A stretch of DNA of 64,000 nt, taken from assembly GCF_024346955.1 (NCBI RefSeq), contig NZ_AP024883.1, positions 3,286,001-3,350,000 on the forward strand, given 5' to 3'. Shown piece after piece: positions 8,078 through 17,766 of this stretch. Under the pieces are notes generated by a model. The model did not search any database. It was not told the DNA's origin and was given only the letters and a program-made list of their open reading frames with translations. The DNA is from Vibrio mangrovi (GTDB lineage Bacteria; Pseudomonadota; Gammaproteobacteria; Enterobacterales; Vibrionaceae). Position numbers and translations under genes: made by a program. Position 1 is the first letter of the stretch. Each line of letters begins with the position of its first letter.

Positions 8078-9460
8078 TTAGTCTTTGTTATCCAGACGCT
8101 GCTGTGCCTGTTCAACTGCATGAGACACCTGAGCCGGTGAAACTCCGCCCAGAGCACAACGTTGTTTAAGGCACGACTCAATCGTCAGAACTTCATACAC
8201 ATCTTCGTCAATGACTGCGGAAAATTCGCGCAATTCATCAAGCGACAGCTCTTCCAGAGCACAGCCTTTTGCAATAGCGCCGACAACTGCAACACCAACA
8301 ATATGGTGCGCTTCACGGAATGGAATTCCTTTAGCAACCAGATAATCGGCCAGTTCGGTCGCGTTCGCATACCCTTGTTTTGCCGCTTCCAGAGTCCGCT
8401 CACCATTAATTTGAATGCCTTCAAAGCAAAGTGCAGTCATCTCGATACAGTCATACCAGGTATCCAACGCATCAAACAGACCTTCTTTGTCTTCCTGCAT
8501 ATCTTTGTTATATGCCAGAGGCAATGCTTTCACAGTCATCATCATTCCGGCCAGAGCACCATAAACCCGGCCGGTTTTGCCCCGGATCAGCTCCAGAGCA
8601 TCCGGGTTTTTCTTCTGTGGCATCAGAGAAGAGCCGGACGTCACGGTGTCGGCCAGTTCGATAAATCCGGCTTCACCTGAGTTATAGAAGATAAGATCTT
8701 CCGCCAGACGAGACAAATGCAGCATAGAGATCGATGCGACAGACATCAGCTCCATGACATGATCCCGATCGGAAACTGAATCCAGCGAGTTCCGGGTTGC
8801 ACGACCGAAATCCAGAGACTGAGCCAGTTGTTCACGATCAATCGGATAAGCCGTTCCAGCCAAAGCTCCGGAGCCTAATGGACAGGTATTCAAACGCTGC
8901 AAAGCGTCTTTCAGGCGCGATTCATCCCGCTCGAACATTTCCAGATAAGCCAGACACCAGTGTGCAAATGTGACTGGCTGAGCACGTTGCAGATGCGTAT
9001 ATCCCGGCAGGACCGTCGCCTGATTTTCCCGTGCGACATCGACCATTTTATTCTGCAAACGCAACAACGCATCAAGCAGGAGTTCGCCCTGAGCCCGGCA
9101 CCAGAGTTTTAAATCTGTCGCAACCTGATCATTTCTCGAACGTCCGGTATGCAGCTTTTTCCCCAAGTCGCCAACACGATTGATCAACTGCTGTTCAACC
9201 CATGAGTGGATATCTTCAGCATCTGAACTTAAGATCTGTTCCGGATCAGCAACCACTGATTCTTTAAGTTCGTTCAGTGCCGCTTCCAGATTCTGCTGTT
9301 CTTCTTTTGTCAGAACATTGACCGATAGCAATGCTTTCGACCAGGCAATCGACCCAACGATATCCTGTTCGGCCAGACGGTAGTCAAAACGAAGAGAATC
9401 GTTAAAGTCTTTAAATCTTGTATCTGCTGCCTGAGTAAACCGACCACCCCATAATGCCAT
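8078..9460 (-). CDS. argH: Argininosuccinate lyase
   Basis: 460 residues from the ATG at 9460 (MALWGGRF), preferred over an upstream in-frame start because AGGAG sits 8-9 bases before it. The fumarase/aspartase signature GSSLMPQKKNPD is present, as are TGRSRNDQ and GYTHLQRAQP. It cleaves argininosuccinate to arginine and fumarate, the last step of arginine synthesis. It is last in the argCBGH operon. The protein stops at the normal ArgH length; the C-terminal N-acetylglutamate synthase fused to ArgH in some marine Vibrio and Moritella is absent. Confidence 0.98.
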   Translation of the reverse strand: MALWGGRFTQAADTRFKDFNDSLRFDYRLAEQDIVGSIAWSKALLSVNVLTKEEQQNLEAALNELKESVVADPEQILSSDAEDIHSWVEQQLINRVGDLGKKLHTGRSRNDQVATDLKLWCRAQGELLLDALLRLQNKMVDVARENQATVLPGYTHLQRAQPVTFAHWCLAYLEMFERDESRLKDALQRLNTCPLGSGALAGTAYPIDREQLAQSLDFGRATRNSLDSVSDRDHVMELMSVASISMLHLSRLAEDLIFYNSGEAGFIELADTVTSGSSLMPQKKNPDALELIRGKTGRVYGALAGMMMTVKALPLAYNKDMQEDKEGLFDALDTWYDCIEMTALCFEGIQINGERTLEAAKQGYANATELADYLVAKGIPFREAHHIVGVAVVGAIAKGCALEELSLDELREFSAVIDEDVYEVLTIESCLKQRCALGGVSPAQVSHAVEQAQQRLDNKD

Positions 9461-9501
9461 TGTATCTCTCCTGCCATTTACATCTTTATCAAAGAGAAAA
9501 G

Positions 9502-9525
9502 GGATCCGGACCAAAGCCCGGATCC
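9502..9525 (-). terminator. Inverted repeat between argG and argH
   Basis: Arms GGATCCGG / CCGGATCC (8 bp, 8-base loop), with T-rich sequence after it on the minus strand. It sits in the argG-argH gap and may act as partial terminator or mRNA stabiliser, lowering or protecting the distal gene. Confidence 0.5.
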
Positions 9526-9554
9526 TCATCTTTATTGCACGCCAACGTTGCTAG

Positions 9555-10772
9555 TTATTTTTGATTCGCTTTATTCAACGATCTGATGCGACTTGACAGA
9601 GAGTATAGACGGATAAAGCCGCCAGCATGGCTCTGATCATAAACATCATCAGCACCAAACGTTGCAAACTCTTCTGAATACAGACTGTTCGGAGAACGTT
9701 TCTGAATCGCGGTTGCGTGACCTTTGTAAAGCTCGATCACCACTTCGCCGTTCACATCTTTTGCCAGAGATTCTGCGGCAGCAAAGACCGACTCACGCAA
9801 TGGAGTAAACCAGCGGCCATCATAAATCAGATGTGATGCTTTGATACCGATCTCTTCACGGAATTCAAACGCAGTTTTGTCCAGAACCAGTTGCTCTACA
9901 GCACGCAGAGCTTCCATCATAATGGTGCCTCCCGGAGTTTCATAACAACCGCGGGATTTCATACCAACCAGACGGTTTTCGACGATATCGATCCGGCCAA
10001 CACCATGTTTCACCCCTTTCTCGTTCAGGCAAATCAGAACTTCATAAGGAGACATCGCCTGACCATCAACCGCTACAACTTCGCCGTTTTCAATCTTCAG
10101 CGTAACGGTTTCAGCTTCATCAGGTGCTTTCTTCGGATCAACGGTCCATGCCCAGCAATCATCATTCGGAGCATTCCAGGTACTTTCCAGTACACCGCCT
10201 TCAGTAGAGATATGCCATGCATTTGCGTCACGAGAATAGATTTTTGTCAGGGATGCAGCACAAGGAATGTTACGCTCGGCCAGATAATCCAGACACTCTT
10301 CACGGCTTTCCAGATCCCATTCACGCCATGGCGCAATCACATGCAGATCCGGAGCCAGTGCAGAGAAAGCACCTTCAAAACGAACCTGATCATTCCCTTT
10401 CCCGGTACAACCGTGTGCCAGAGCATCAGCGCCGACTTTACGGGCAACTTCAACCTGTGCTTTGGCAATCACCGGACGGGCCATTGATGTACCCAGCAGG
10501 TACTTCCCTTCATAGTAAGCACCGGTTTTCAGGCTTGGGTAAATATAGTCGGCAACAAATTCGTCTTTCAGATCAACCACGTGGCATTCAGAAGCACCGG
10601 AAGCAATTGCTTTCTCTTCAATACCAACCAGTTCATCTGCGCCCTGACCAACATCGGCAACAAATGCGACAACTTCACAGCCATAGTTTTCTTTCAACCA
10701 TGGAATAATCACTGACGTATCCAGACCGCCAGAGTATGCAACAACAACTTTGTTTACTTGAACCTTACTCAT
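9555..10772 (-). CDS. argG: Argininosuccinate synthase
   Basis: 405 residues, the standard short-form length. The N-type ATP pyrophosphatase P-loop is AYSGGLDTSV near residue 10; GCTGKGNDQVRFE binds aspartate and citrulline. It condenses citrulline and aspartate using ATP. It lies between argB (98-base gap upstream) and argH on the minus strand, within the operon controlled from the argC-argE intergenic region. Confidence 0.98.
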   Translation of the reverse strand: MSKVQVNKVVVAYSGGLDTSVIIPWLKENYGCEVVAFVADVGQGADELVGIEEKAIASGASECHVVDLKDEFVADYIYPSLKTGAYYEGKYLLGTSMARPVIAKAQVEVARKVGADALAHGCTGKGNDQVRFEGAFSALAPDLHVIAPWREWDLESREECLDYLAERNIPCAASLTKIYSRDANAWHISTEGGVLESTWNAPNDDCWAWTVDPKKAPDEAETVTLKIENGEVVAVDGQAMSPYEVLICLNEKGVKHGVGRIDIVENRLVGMKSRGCYETPGGTIMMEALRAVEQLVLDKTAFEFREEIGIKASHLIYDGRWFTPLRESVFAAAESLAKDVNGEVVIELYKGHATAIQKRSPNSLYSEEFATFGADDVYDQSHAGGFIRLYSLSSRIRSLNKANQK

Positions 10773-10869
10773 TTTCTATTCTCCAATGTCCCGGCTCTGC
10801 GGTCAGCGCCAAGAATTTTCTCTACTTAAGCAAAAAATCTATTGAAACAAAACAGTCTGTTAAATGAAA

Positions 10870-11664
10870 CTATTTTGTTGTGGGATAAAAACCTGTTCCG
10901 ATACTGTGTTCATCCCCGGCAAATACATGAGCCAGAAGTTCCGGCGTTCTCCAGCCAGCCACAATGATTGCCCGACCTAAATCATCTGCCGCTTCCAGCG
11001 CTGCTTTGACTTTAACAATCATGCCATCGGTAATCACGCCATCAGCAATCAGTTGATTTGCCTTTTCTTCGTTCAGTTCAGGAATCAACTGCTTGTTCTC
11101 ATCCAGAACACCACTGACATCGGAAAGCAGTACTAACTCAGCATTCAGTGTCTTAGCGACAGCCACTGCGGCATCATCCGCATTCACATTCATCATCTGT
11201 CCGTCATCGGTCAGACCAATGGAACTGATGATCGGAAGACCACCAGCCTGCATAATCGCATTCACTACAGTCGGATCTCCTGCTGACGGGCGGCCGACAG
11301 CCCCCAGCTCAGGATCCAGCTCTTCAACATGACAGAGACCGGCATCCCCTAAACATAGTCCGACCGCTTTCAAACCGTTTTTGATCCCTTCTCCTTGCAA
11401 CAGCTTATTTGCTGTGCCCGCCAGAGCTCCGGCAATGAAAGGAATCTGATCATAAGGTGTCACCCGAAGACCATGCTTCTTGACGGTATCAAACTGAAGT
11501 TTGCTCATCAGTTCATCTACAAGGTATCCGCCACCATGAACAATCGCAATCGGACGACTCGACTGATACTGCGCAATTGTCTGAAAAAGCGTTGCCAGTG
11601 TTTCAGTACTGCTGAGTACCGCACCGCCAAGTTTAATCACAACCGGATGAGAAGACTGTTCCAT
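10870..11664 (-). CDS. argB: Acetylglutamate kinase
   Basis: 264 residues from the ATG at 11664, which has GAGG 7 bases upstream; an ATG four codons earlier is less likely. The amino-acid-kinase glycine loop KLGGAVLSS and VHGGG are visible, as is NVNADDAA near the ATP site. It phosphorylates N-acetylglutamate, the second step of arginine synthesis. The start is 20 bases after the argC stop. Confidence 0.97.
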   Translation of the reverse strand: MEQSSHPVVIKLGGAVLSSTETLATLFQTIAQYQSSRPIAIVHGGGYLVDELMSKLQFDTVKKHGLRVTPYDQIPFIAGALAGTANKLLQGEGIKNGLKAVGLCLGDAGLCHVEELDPELGAVGRPSAGDPTVVNAIMQAGGLPIISSIGLTDDGQMMNVNADDAAVAVAKTLNAELVLLSDVSGVLDENKQLIPELNEEKANQLIADGVITDGMIVKVKAALEAADDLGRAIIVAGWRTPELLAHVFAGDEHSIGTGFYPTTK

Positions 11665-11683
11665 TATATGCCTCAAAAATGTC

Positions 11684-12688
11684 TTAGATTAAAGCGGTCA
11701 GCTCTGGGTAGCCATAATGAATATTCAGGCACTGCATGGCCTGACTGGAAGCGCCTTTCAGTAAATTATCGATTGCCGAAACAACGATAACGTGCTCACC
11801 CTGAACCTTCCAGCCAATATCACAAAACGGTGTATGAACGACATTTTGCAAACGGGGAAGCTCCTCTCCGGATAAACGGACCGCCGGTTTTCCGTGATAT
11901 GCCTGAGTAAATGCTTCCGTGACTTCAGTTGCTGTCACACCCGGTTTCAGCTTCATAGTGATTGTCGCCAGAATGCCACGCTTAAAATTCCCCAGATGCG
12001 GTGTAAAAATAACATCGCATCCCAGATGAGCTACGATTTCAGGCTGATGCCGGTGAGTGAATACGCCATAAGCCTGCAAACTGACTTCACAAAAACTATT
12101 GGTCATCGTTGCTTTTCTGCCGGCACCGGAGACACCACTGGTTGCATTAATCACCGGCCACTGCTGAGTGTCAATCAAATCAGAAACCAGCAGCGGTTTA
12201 ATTCCTAACTGAGCAGCCGTCGTATAACATCCGGCCACAGCAATCAGTTGGCTGGACTGTATCGCTTCCCCATTCCATTCCGCCAGACCATATACAGCCT
12301 GATCCAGATAGTTCTGGTGCTGATGCTCAAAACCATAAAAATCGGTATAAAATGATGGGCTGTTCACACGGTATGCGCCTGACAAATCAAAAACCTGGCA
12401 CTGATGTGCTAAAAAAACAGGGGCAAGGTCATGACTGACTTCATGTGCAGTCGCCAGAAAGATGACATCGGATTCCCGGGCAACCTGCTCCGGATCAACC
12501 AACGGCTGAACCGGCATGTCAATGAGACCAGCCAGTTGTCCGTGCAACTGAGCAATAGACTTTCCTGCATCAACACTATTGGCGGAAACATACAAACCTG
12601 ATAGCGTAAGTTCTGGATGTTTATGCACCATCAGGGCAAGTTCTGCACCTGTGTAGCCACTGGCTCCGATAATGGTTGTTTTTAACAT
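11684..12688 (-). CDS. argC: N-acetyl-gamma-glutamyl-phosphate reductase
   Basis: 334 residues. The dinucleotide-binding motif IIGASGYTGAEL opens the protein and the catalytic cysteine lies in VAGCYTTA (about residue 155). It reduces N-acetylglutamyl phosphate to the semialdehyde with NADPH. It is first gene of the leftward argCBGH operon and divergent from argE, the bipolar layout of enteric bacteria and Vibrio. Confidence 0.98.
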   Translation of the reverse strand: MLKTTIIGASGYTGAELALMVHKHPELTLSGLYVSANSVDAGKSIAQLHGQLAGLIDMPVQPLVDPEQVARESDVIFLATAHEVSHDLAPVFLAHQCQVFDLSGAYRVNSPSFYTDFYGFEHQHQNYLDQAVYGLAEWNGEAIQSSQLIAVAGCYTTAAQLGIKPLLVSDLIDTQQWPVINATSGVSGAGRKATMTNSFCEVSLQAYGVFTHRHQPEIVAHLGCDVIFTPHLGNFKRGILATITMKLKPGVTATEVTEAFTQAYHGKPAVRLSGEELPRLQNVVHTPFCDIGWKVQGEHVIVVSAIDNLLKGASSQAMQCLNIHYGYPELTALI

Positions 12689-12745
12689 ATCCCTGCACCC
12701 GATTTTTTGGCTATATTTTTTGATTAAGTATTAGACGAAAAATTG

Positions 12746-12789
12746 ATTATTAATATTCATTTTTTCGTCTGTTTGTGGTTTTTTATTCA
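12746..12789. promoter_or_regulatory. ARG-box-like sites between argC and argE
   Basis: Against the 14-base ArgR core TGAAT-W4-ATTCA, the segment 12776-12789 matches 12 of 14 positions and 12746-12759 matches 11 of 14. Both lie in an AT-rich divergent promoter region, the expected position for arginine-dependent repression by ArgR. The pair spacing (30 bases start to start) is wider than the usual 21, so exact operator borders are uncertain. Confidence 0.55.
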
Positions 12790-12857
12790 AAAAAAATGAT
12801 TTAATATGCTTTTTACCTTCTCAGCCTAACTCTGTCAATAGCAGGAGCAAAGATTCT

Positions 12858-13997
12858 ATGCAATTCCCTAAATTTAAGGAGGTTTATCAAGACCTCATTT
12901 CAACCTCTTCCATCAGCTCGACAGAACCTAGCTGGGATGAAGGAAATGAAGCCGTGATAGCCAAACTTTCAGACTGGCTGACTTCATTAGGTTTCACGGT
13001 TCAGATCGATACCGTTGCTCCCGGAAAACACAACCTGATCGCAAAAAAAGGAGAAGGTGAAGGCGGCCTGCTTCTCTCCGGCCACAGCGATACTGTCCCT
13101 TTCGATGAAGGCCAGTGGAACTTCAATCCGCATGCTCTGACTGAATCCAATCAGCGTTTTTACGGTCTGGGAACGGCTGACATGAAGGGATTCTTTGCTT
13201 TCATTATAGAGGCAATCAAAAAAGTCGACTGGCAGAAACAGAGTAAACCACTTTACGTGCTTGCGACCTGTGATGAAGAAACTACCATGATCGGAGCCCG
13301 CCACTTTACCGAGAACTCTCCGTTTAAGCCTGACTACTGTATTATCGGCGAGCCGACGAGCCTCATTCCGGTCTATGCCCATAAAGGCCATGTTGCCAAT
13401 GCAATCCGGGTGACCGGGAAATCAGGACATTCATCCAATCCGGCACTAGGTGTTAATGCAATTGAAATCATGCATGAGGTTCTGTTTACCCTGATGCAGG
13501 TTCGTGAACGACTAATCAAAACTTATCGCCATCCGGGATTTGAAGTCCCGACACCAACGCTCAATCTGGGACATATTCATGGCGGAGACAGCGCCAACCG
13601 GATCTGTGGCTGCTGTGAGCTACACTATGATGTAAGGCCGCTCCCGGGCATGAGCCTCGAAGGTCTGGATCAACTGTTGCGGGAGTCGCTTCAGGAACTG
13701 GAAGCCAAATGGCCGGGGCGTATTGAAATGAAGCCATTACATGATTCCGTTCCGGGATATGAGTGCCAAAAAGATCATCCGTTTGTCGAACAGATTCACC
13801 AGCTCAGCGGGCGCGAAGCAGAAACTGTCAATTATTGTACAGAAGCACCTTACCTGCAGCAGCTCTGTCCGACACTGGTTATGGGGCCAGGCTCAATTGA
13901 TCAGGCGCATCAGCCGGATGAGTTTCTCGCTTTCGAGTATATCGATCCAACCATTGATCTACTCACCAAAGCCATTTATAAATACTGTTTTATATAA
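12858..13997 (+). CDS. argE: Acetylornithine deacetylase
   Basis: 379 residues, M20 metallopeptidase family. Zinc-site motifs are LSGHSDTVPF (His, about residue 77), GLGTADMKG and CDEETTMIGA. HSSNPALGVNAIE belongs to the dimerisation lid. It hydrolyses N-acetylornithine to ornithine and acetate, so this organism uses the linear pathway for that step. A GGAG lies upstream. It is divergent from argCBGH. Confidence 0.97.
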   Translation: MQFPKFKEVYQDLISTSSISSTEPSWDEGNEAVIAKLSDWLTSLGFTVQIDTVAPGKHNLIAKKGEGEGGLLLSGHSDTVPFDEGQWNFNPHALTESNQRFYGLGTADMKGFFAFIIEAIKKVDWQKQSKPLYVLATCDEETTMIGARHFTENSPFKPDYCIIGEPTSLIPVYAHKGHVANAIRVTGKSGHSSNPALGVNAIEIMHEVLFTLMQVRERLIKTYRHPGFEVPTPTLNLGHIHGGDSANRICGCCELHYDVRPLPGMSLEGLDQLLRESLQELEAKWPGRIEMKPLHDSVPGYECQKDHPFVEQIHQLSGREAETVNYCTEAPYLQQLCPTLVMGPGSIDQAHQPDEFLAFEYIDPTIDLLTKAIYKYCFI

Positions 13998-14219
13998 CTT
14001 TGAAGCACATGAATGGCTTGGGACAGGATTGACTACGCAAGCCATTCTGAAAGAAACTTTCATAAAATCACTCTAAAATTCCAGTTATTATTTAATCTAT
14101 TCGTATAGACAACAAACAGAATATTGTTAATCTATATCAGGCTTAACCGGATAAAATCCGTGACATAGCCAAATCTAACAAAAACATTGGATGTAGTTTT
14201 TTTTCAAGGCAGGACGACA

Positions 14220-16853
14220 ATGAACGAAAAATATGCAGCGCTCAAGAGTAACGTAAGCATGCTCGGAAGATTGCTCGGTAAGACAATCCTCGATGCAGAT
14301 GGCAGCGTTATTTTAGAGAAGGTAGAAACGATTCGGAAACTATCTAAATCCCTTAAAGACGGCAATCAGTCGGATCGGGATGCTCTCGTCGAGGAGATCA
14401 AAAATCTCTCCGATGATCAGATTACTCCGGTAGCCAGAGCTTTTAACCAGTTTCTTAACTTAACCAACATTGCCGAGCAGTATCACACGATCTCTCGTCA
14501 TTGTGATGCGCATATTTGTACCCCTGATGCAATTAATGAGCTGTTTGACAAACTCACACAAAACAAAGTCAGCCGTCTCGATACCGCTCAGGCAATTCGT
14601 GATTTAAATATCGAACTGGTTCTGACAGCCCACCCGACAGAAATTACCCGTCGGACAATGATCAACAAACTGGTGAAAATCAATCAGTGTCTGTCCAGCC
14701 TGGAACTCAGCGAGCTGGCTCCTAAAGAAAGACACAAAGCAGAACGCCGTCTTGAACAGCTGATCGCTCAGTTCTGGCACTCAGATGTCATTCGTAAACA
14801 ACGTCCAACTCCGATGGATGAAGCAAAGTGGGGCTTTGCTGTTGTTGAAAATTCACTCTGGGAAGCCGTTCCTGAATTTCTGCGTGATTTCGACGAGCGT
14901 CTGAAAAACTATCTGGGTGAAGGACTGCCGATCGATGCCCGTCCGGTGCACTTCTCTTCCTGGATGGGCGGCGACCGGGACGGAAACCCATTTGTCACTC
15001 ACAAAATCACTCGTGAAGTACTATTGCTTTCCCGCTGGAAAGCAGCCGATTTATATCTGCGTGATATCAATGAACTCATCAGCGAACTGTCCATGACGAA
15101 ATGTAATGAGCAGGTTCGTAGCCTTGCCGGTGAAGATGAGCACGAACCCTATCGTGCAATTCTGAAAGATATTCGCCAGTTACTGACTGAAACCATCGAT
15201 ATTCTCGGTGAGAAAATCCAGGGCCAGCAACTCTTAGTGAAAGCCCCGCTGAAAGATATCAGTCAGCTTTGGGAACCACTTTATGCCTGCTATCAGTCAC
15301 TGCATGAATGTGGCATGGGCTCAATCGCTGATGGTTCACTGCTTGATACACTGCGCCGTATCAAAGCTTTTGGTGTCCATCTGGTTCGTCTGGATATCCG
15401 TCAGGAAAGTACCCGCCATTCCGATGTTTTGTCTGAGCTGACCCGTTATCTGGGACTGGGAGACTACGACCAGTGGAGCGAACAGGATAAAATCGCATTT
15501 CTGACTAATGAGTTAAGCTCTAAACGTCCGTTGATTCCACGCGACTGGGCACCTTCGGAAGCAGTTCAGGAAGTACTGGATACTTGCCGGATTATTGCTG
15601 CCAACCCGAAAGATGCATTTGGCGCTTATGTCATTTCTATGGCCAGAACAGCTTCTGATGTACTGGCGGTTCACTTACTGCTTCAGGAAGCAGGATGCCC
15701 TTACCGCATGGATGTCTGCCCGTTATTCGAAACACTGGACGACCTGAACCGCTCCGAGTCGGTGATGCGCCAGTTAATGGGAATCGATATCTATCGCGGC
15801 TTTATCCAGAATCATCAGATGATCATGATCGGCTACTCAGATTCGGCAAAAGATGCCGGTGTTATGGCGGCTGGCTGGGCACAGTATAGTGCGATGGAAT
15901 CATTGGTTCAGGTGAGCGAAGACGAAGGATTTGAGCTCACGTTGTTCCACGGTCGTGGCGGAACATTAGGACGCGGCGGTGCTCCGGCACATGCTGCGTT
16001 GCTATCGCAACCCCCGAAAAGTCTGAAAGGCGGACTGCGGGTTACCGAACAAGGCGAAATGATTCGCTTCAAGCTTGGTCTGCCTGAGGTCGCTATCAAT
16101 AGCTTCAACCTTTACGCCAGTGCAATCCTGGAGGCAAATCTGCTGCCACCACCGGAGCCAAAGCAGGAATGGCGGGATTTGATGGAAGTCTTATCAGAAG
16201 TATCATGTGAAGCTTACCGTAAAGTTGTCCGGGGCGAACCCGATTTCGTGCCTTATTTCCGTCAGGCAACTCCGGAGCTGGAACTGGGTAAACTTCCTCT
16301 GGGTTCCCGTCCGGCAAAACGCAACCCGAATGGCGGAGTGGAAAGTTTACGGGCAATCCCATGGATTTTCTCATGGAGTCAGAACCGTCTTGTTCTTCCG
16401 GCCTGGCTCGGAGCCGGAGAAGCCATCCAGTATTCTATCGATAAAGGTCATCAGGCTCTGCTGGAAGAGATGTGTCGTGAATGGCCGTTCTTCTCTACTC
16501 GTCTGGGTATGCTGGAAATGGTGTATTCAAAATGTAATCTGGAAATTGCCCAGTATTATGATGAACGGCTTGTTGATGAACCGTTGAGAAAACTGGGACA
16601 GAAATTGCGGAGCCAACTCCAGCAGGACATTCAGACCGTACTGAATGTGGAGAACAACGAAAACCTGATGCAAAGCGATCCGTGGGGACAGGAATCCATC
16701 CGTCTGAGAAACATTTATGTGGAACCACTAAATATGCTACAGGCCGAATTACTGTACCGGACTCGTCAATATGAAGAATCACCGGCAGAGCTTGAAGAGG
16801 CATTAATGGTGACAATTGCGGGAATAGCAGCAGGTATGCGTAATACCGGTTAA
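14220..16853 (+). CDS. ppc: Phosphoenolpyruvate carboxylase
   Basis: 877 residues from the ATG at 14220 (MNEKYAAL), which has AAGGCAGG upstream; a frame open to 14187 is not used. Catalytic histidine lies in LTAHPTEITRRT; FHGRGGTLGRGG is the active-site loop; the protein ends MRNTG, the conserved C-terminal glycine motif. It carboxylates PEP to oxaloacetate, replenishing the TCA cycle. It is single and followed by its own terminator. Confidence 0.98.
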   Translation: MNEKYAALKSNVSMLGRLLGKTILDADGSVILEKVETIRKLSKSLKDGNQSDRDALVEEIKNLSDDQITPVARAFNQFLNLTNIAEQYHTISRHCDAHICTPDAINELFDKLTQNKVSRLDTAQAIRDLNIELVLTAHPTEITRRTMINKLVKINQCLSSLELSELAPKERHKAERRLEQLIAQFWHSDVIRKQRPTPMDEAKWGFAVVENSLWEAVPEFLRDFDERLKNYLGEGLPIDARPVHFSSWMGGDRDGNPFVTHKITREVLLLSRWKAADLYLRDINELISELSMTKCNEQVRSLAGEDEHEPYRAILKDIRQLLTETIDILGEKIQGQQLLVKAPLKDISQLWEPLYACYQSLHECGMGSIADGSLLDTLRRIKAFGVHLVRLDIRQESTRHSDVLSELTRYLGLGDYDQWSEQDKIAFLTNELSSKRPLIPRDWAPSEAVQEVLDTCRIIAANPKDAFGAYVISMARTASDVLAVHLLLQEAGCPYRMDVCPLFETLDDLNRSESVMRQLMGIDIYRGFIQNHQMIMIGYSDSAKDAGVMAAGWAQYSAMESLVQVSEDEGFELTLFHGRGGTLGRGGAPAHAALLSQPPKSLKGGLRVTEQGEMIRFKLGLPEVAINSFNLYASAILEANLLPPPEPKQEWRDLMEVLSEVSCEAYRKVVRGEPDFVPYFRQATPELELGKLPLGSRPAKRNPNGGVESLRAIPWIFSWSQNRLVLPAWLGAGEAIQYSIDKGHQALLEEMCREWPFFSTRLGMLEMVYSKCNLEIAQYYDERLVDEPLRKLGQKLRSQLQQDIQTVLNVENNENLMQSDPWGQESIRLRNIYVEPLNMLQAELLYRTRQYEESPAELEEALMVTIAGIAAGMRNTG

Positions 16854-16883
16854 AGCGGCAGAATATTAATCTAAAATAGAATC

Positions 16884-16910
16884 AAAAGGTCGCAATGTTG
16901 CGGCCTTTTA
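16884..16910 (+). terminator. Rho-independent terminator of ppc
   Basis: Near-perfect stem AAAAGGTCGCA / TGTTGCGGCCTTTT, ending in a T-run, about 30 bases after the ppc stop. Confidence 0.85.
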
Positions 16911-17216
16911 TTCTGACAAATTTGTTAATTGAGAATTTTATCAGTTTTTTGCATTTTTCCACACCTTTATTCTACTCCTTGCTTATTATTTAGATATACT
17001 ACTCAACCGCTGCAACATTCTCACAAAATAACGAAGTTGCAGTCAGTAAGTTGCATTAACTTACTATAATAACACTTAGGTGATGAACGGCTTTTAAGGT
17101 GACATATCCGGCAACTATTTTTAGGCCGGTAGTGTTTGGATGATTTTAAGATTGAGCCAAAGAAAGCTCGGCAATATCCAGACCCATTGTGTTTATTAAC
17201 CATTTGGATTGAAGAC
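16911..17216 (+). promoter_or_regulatory. aphA promoter and leader region
   Basis: No gene. TATAAT at 17065-17070 is a candidate -10 box, giving a leader of roughly 140 nt. A perfect inverted repeat AGTAAGTT (17045-17052) / AACTTACT (17058-17065) overlaps this promoter. GTTGCA occurs at 17036 and 17050, with CTGCAAC at 17010 pairing to GTTGCAG at 17036-17042. These are the right place for AphA itself and for the LuxR/HapR-type repressor, known regulators of aphA, although neither motif is assigned with certainty. CTCGGC at 17167-17172 could pair with the GCCGAG of Qrr sRNAs. Confidence 0.5.
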
Positions 17217-17756
17217 ATGTCATTACCACACGTTATTCTTACTGTTTTAAGTACACGCGACGCTACGGGATACGATATTACAAAAGAGTTCTCTTCAAGC
17301 ATCGGTTACTTTTGGAAAGCAAGTCACCAACAAGTTTATCGCGAATTGAATAAAATGGGGCAGCAAGGTCTTGTGACCTGTGTGCTGGAACCTCAGGAAG
17401 GCAAACCAGACCGTAAAGTCTATTCGATTACGGATTCGGGACGCCAGGCTCTGAGTGAATGGTTTGACCAACCAACAGCCCATCCAACTGTTCGTGATGA
17501 ATTCAGTGCAAAACTGATGGCTTGTTCTGTTCAGGCAGCGAAACCTTACCGTGATCAACTGGTTGAGCTAATTGAGGAGTCGAAAAAGTTTGTTGCGCAT
17601 TATCAGGAAGTCGAAGCTGCTTATTATGCAAATCCGGCCTCTTTAGATAAGCAACAGAAACTGGAACGTTTAACACTTCGCCGTAACCTTCTGGCTCGTC
17701 AGGCATGGCTTGACTGGGCAGAAGAAACACTGGAAACATTAAACGATATCGTTTAA
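17217..17756 (+). CDS. aphA: Low-cell-density master regulator AphA (PadR family)
   Basis: 179 residues from the ATG at 17217 (MSLPHVILTVLS), identical in layout to V. cholerae AphA. The N-terminal winged helix (about 1-85) carries GYDITKEF and WKASHQQVYREL; the C-terminal half is an antiparallel coiled-coil dimer domain. In V. cholerae AphA activates tcpPH with AphB; in vibrios generally it controls the low-density quorum-sensing regulon and is activated post-transcriptionally by Qrr sRNAs. It lies directly after ppc, as in V. cholerae. Very high conservation makes the assignment firm. Confidence 0.97.
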   Translation: MSLPHVILTVLSTRDATGYDITKEFSSSIGYFWKASHQQVYRELNKMGQQGLVTCVLEPQEGKPDRKVYSITDSGRQALSEWFDQPTAHPTVRDEFSAKLMACSVQAAKPYRDQLVELIEESKKFVAHYQEVEAAYYANPASLDKQQKLERLTLRRNLLARQAWLDWAEETLETLNDIV

Positions 17757-17766
17757 TTGACAGTGA

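Noticed and set aside
7999..8181. Remnant of a fused ArgA domain after argH
   Set aside because: The short frame overlapping the argH end does not show acetyltransferase motifs and runs into hydrophobic, low-complexity sequence.
9891..10487. 198-codon open frame antisense to argG
   Set aside because: Fully inside argG, no start signal, no recognisable domain.
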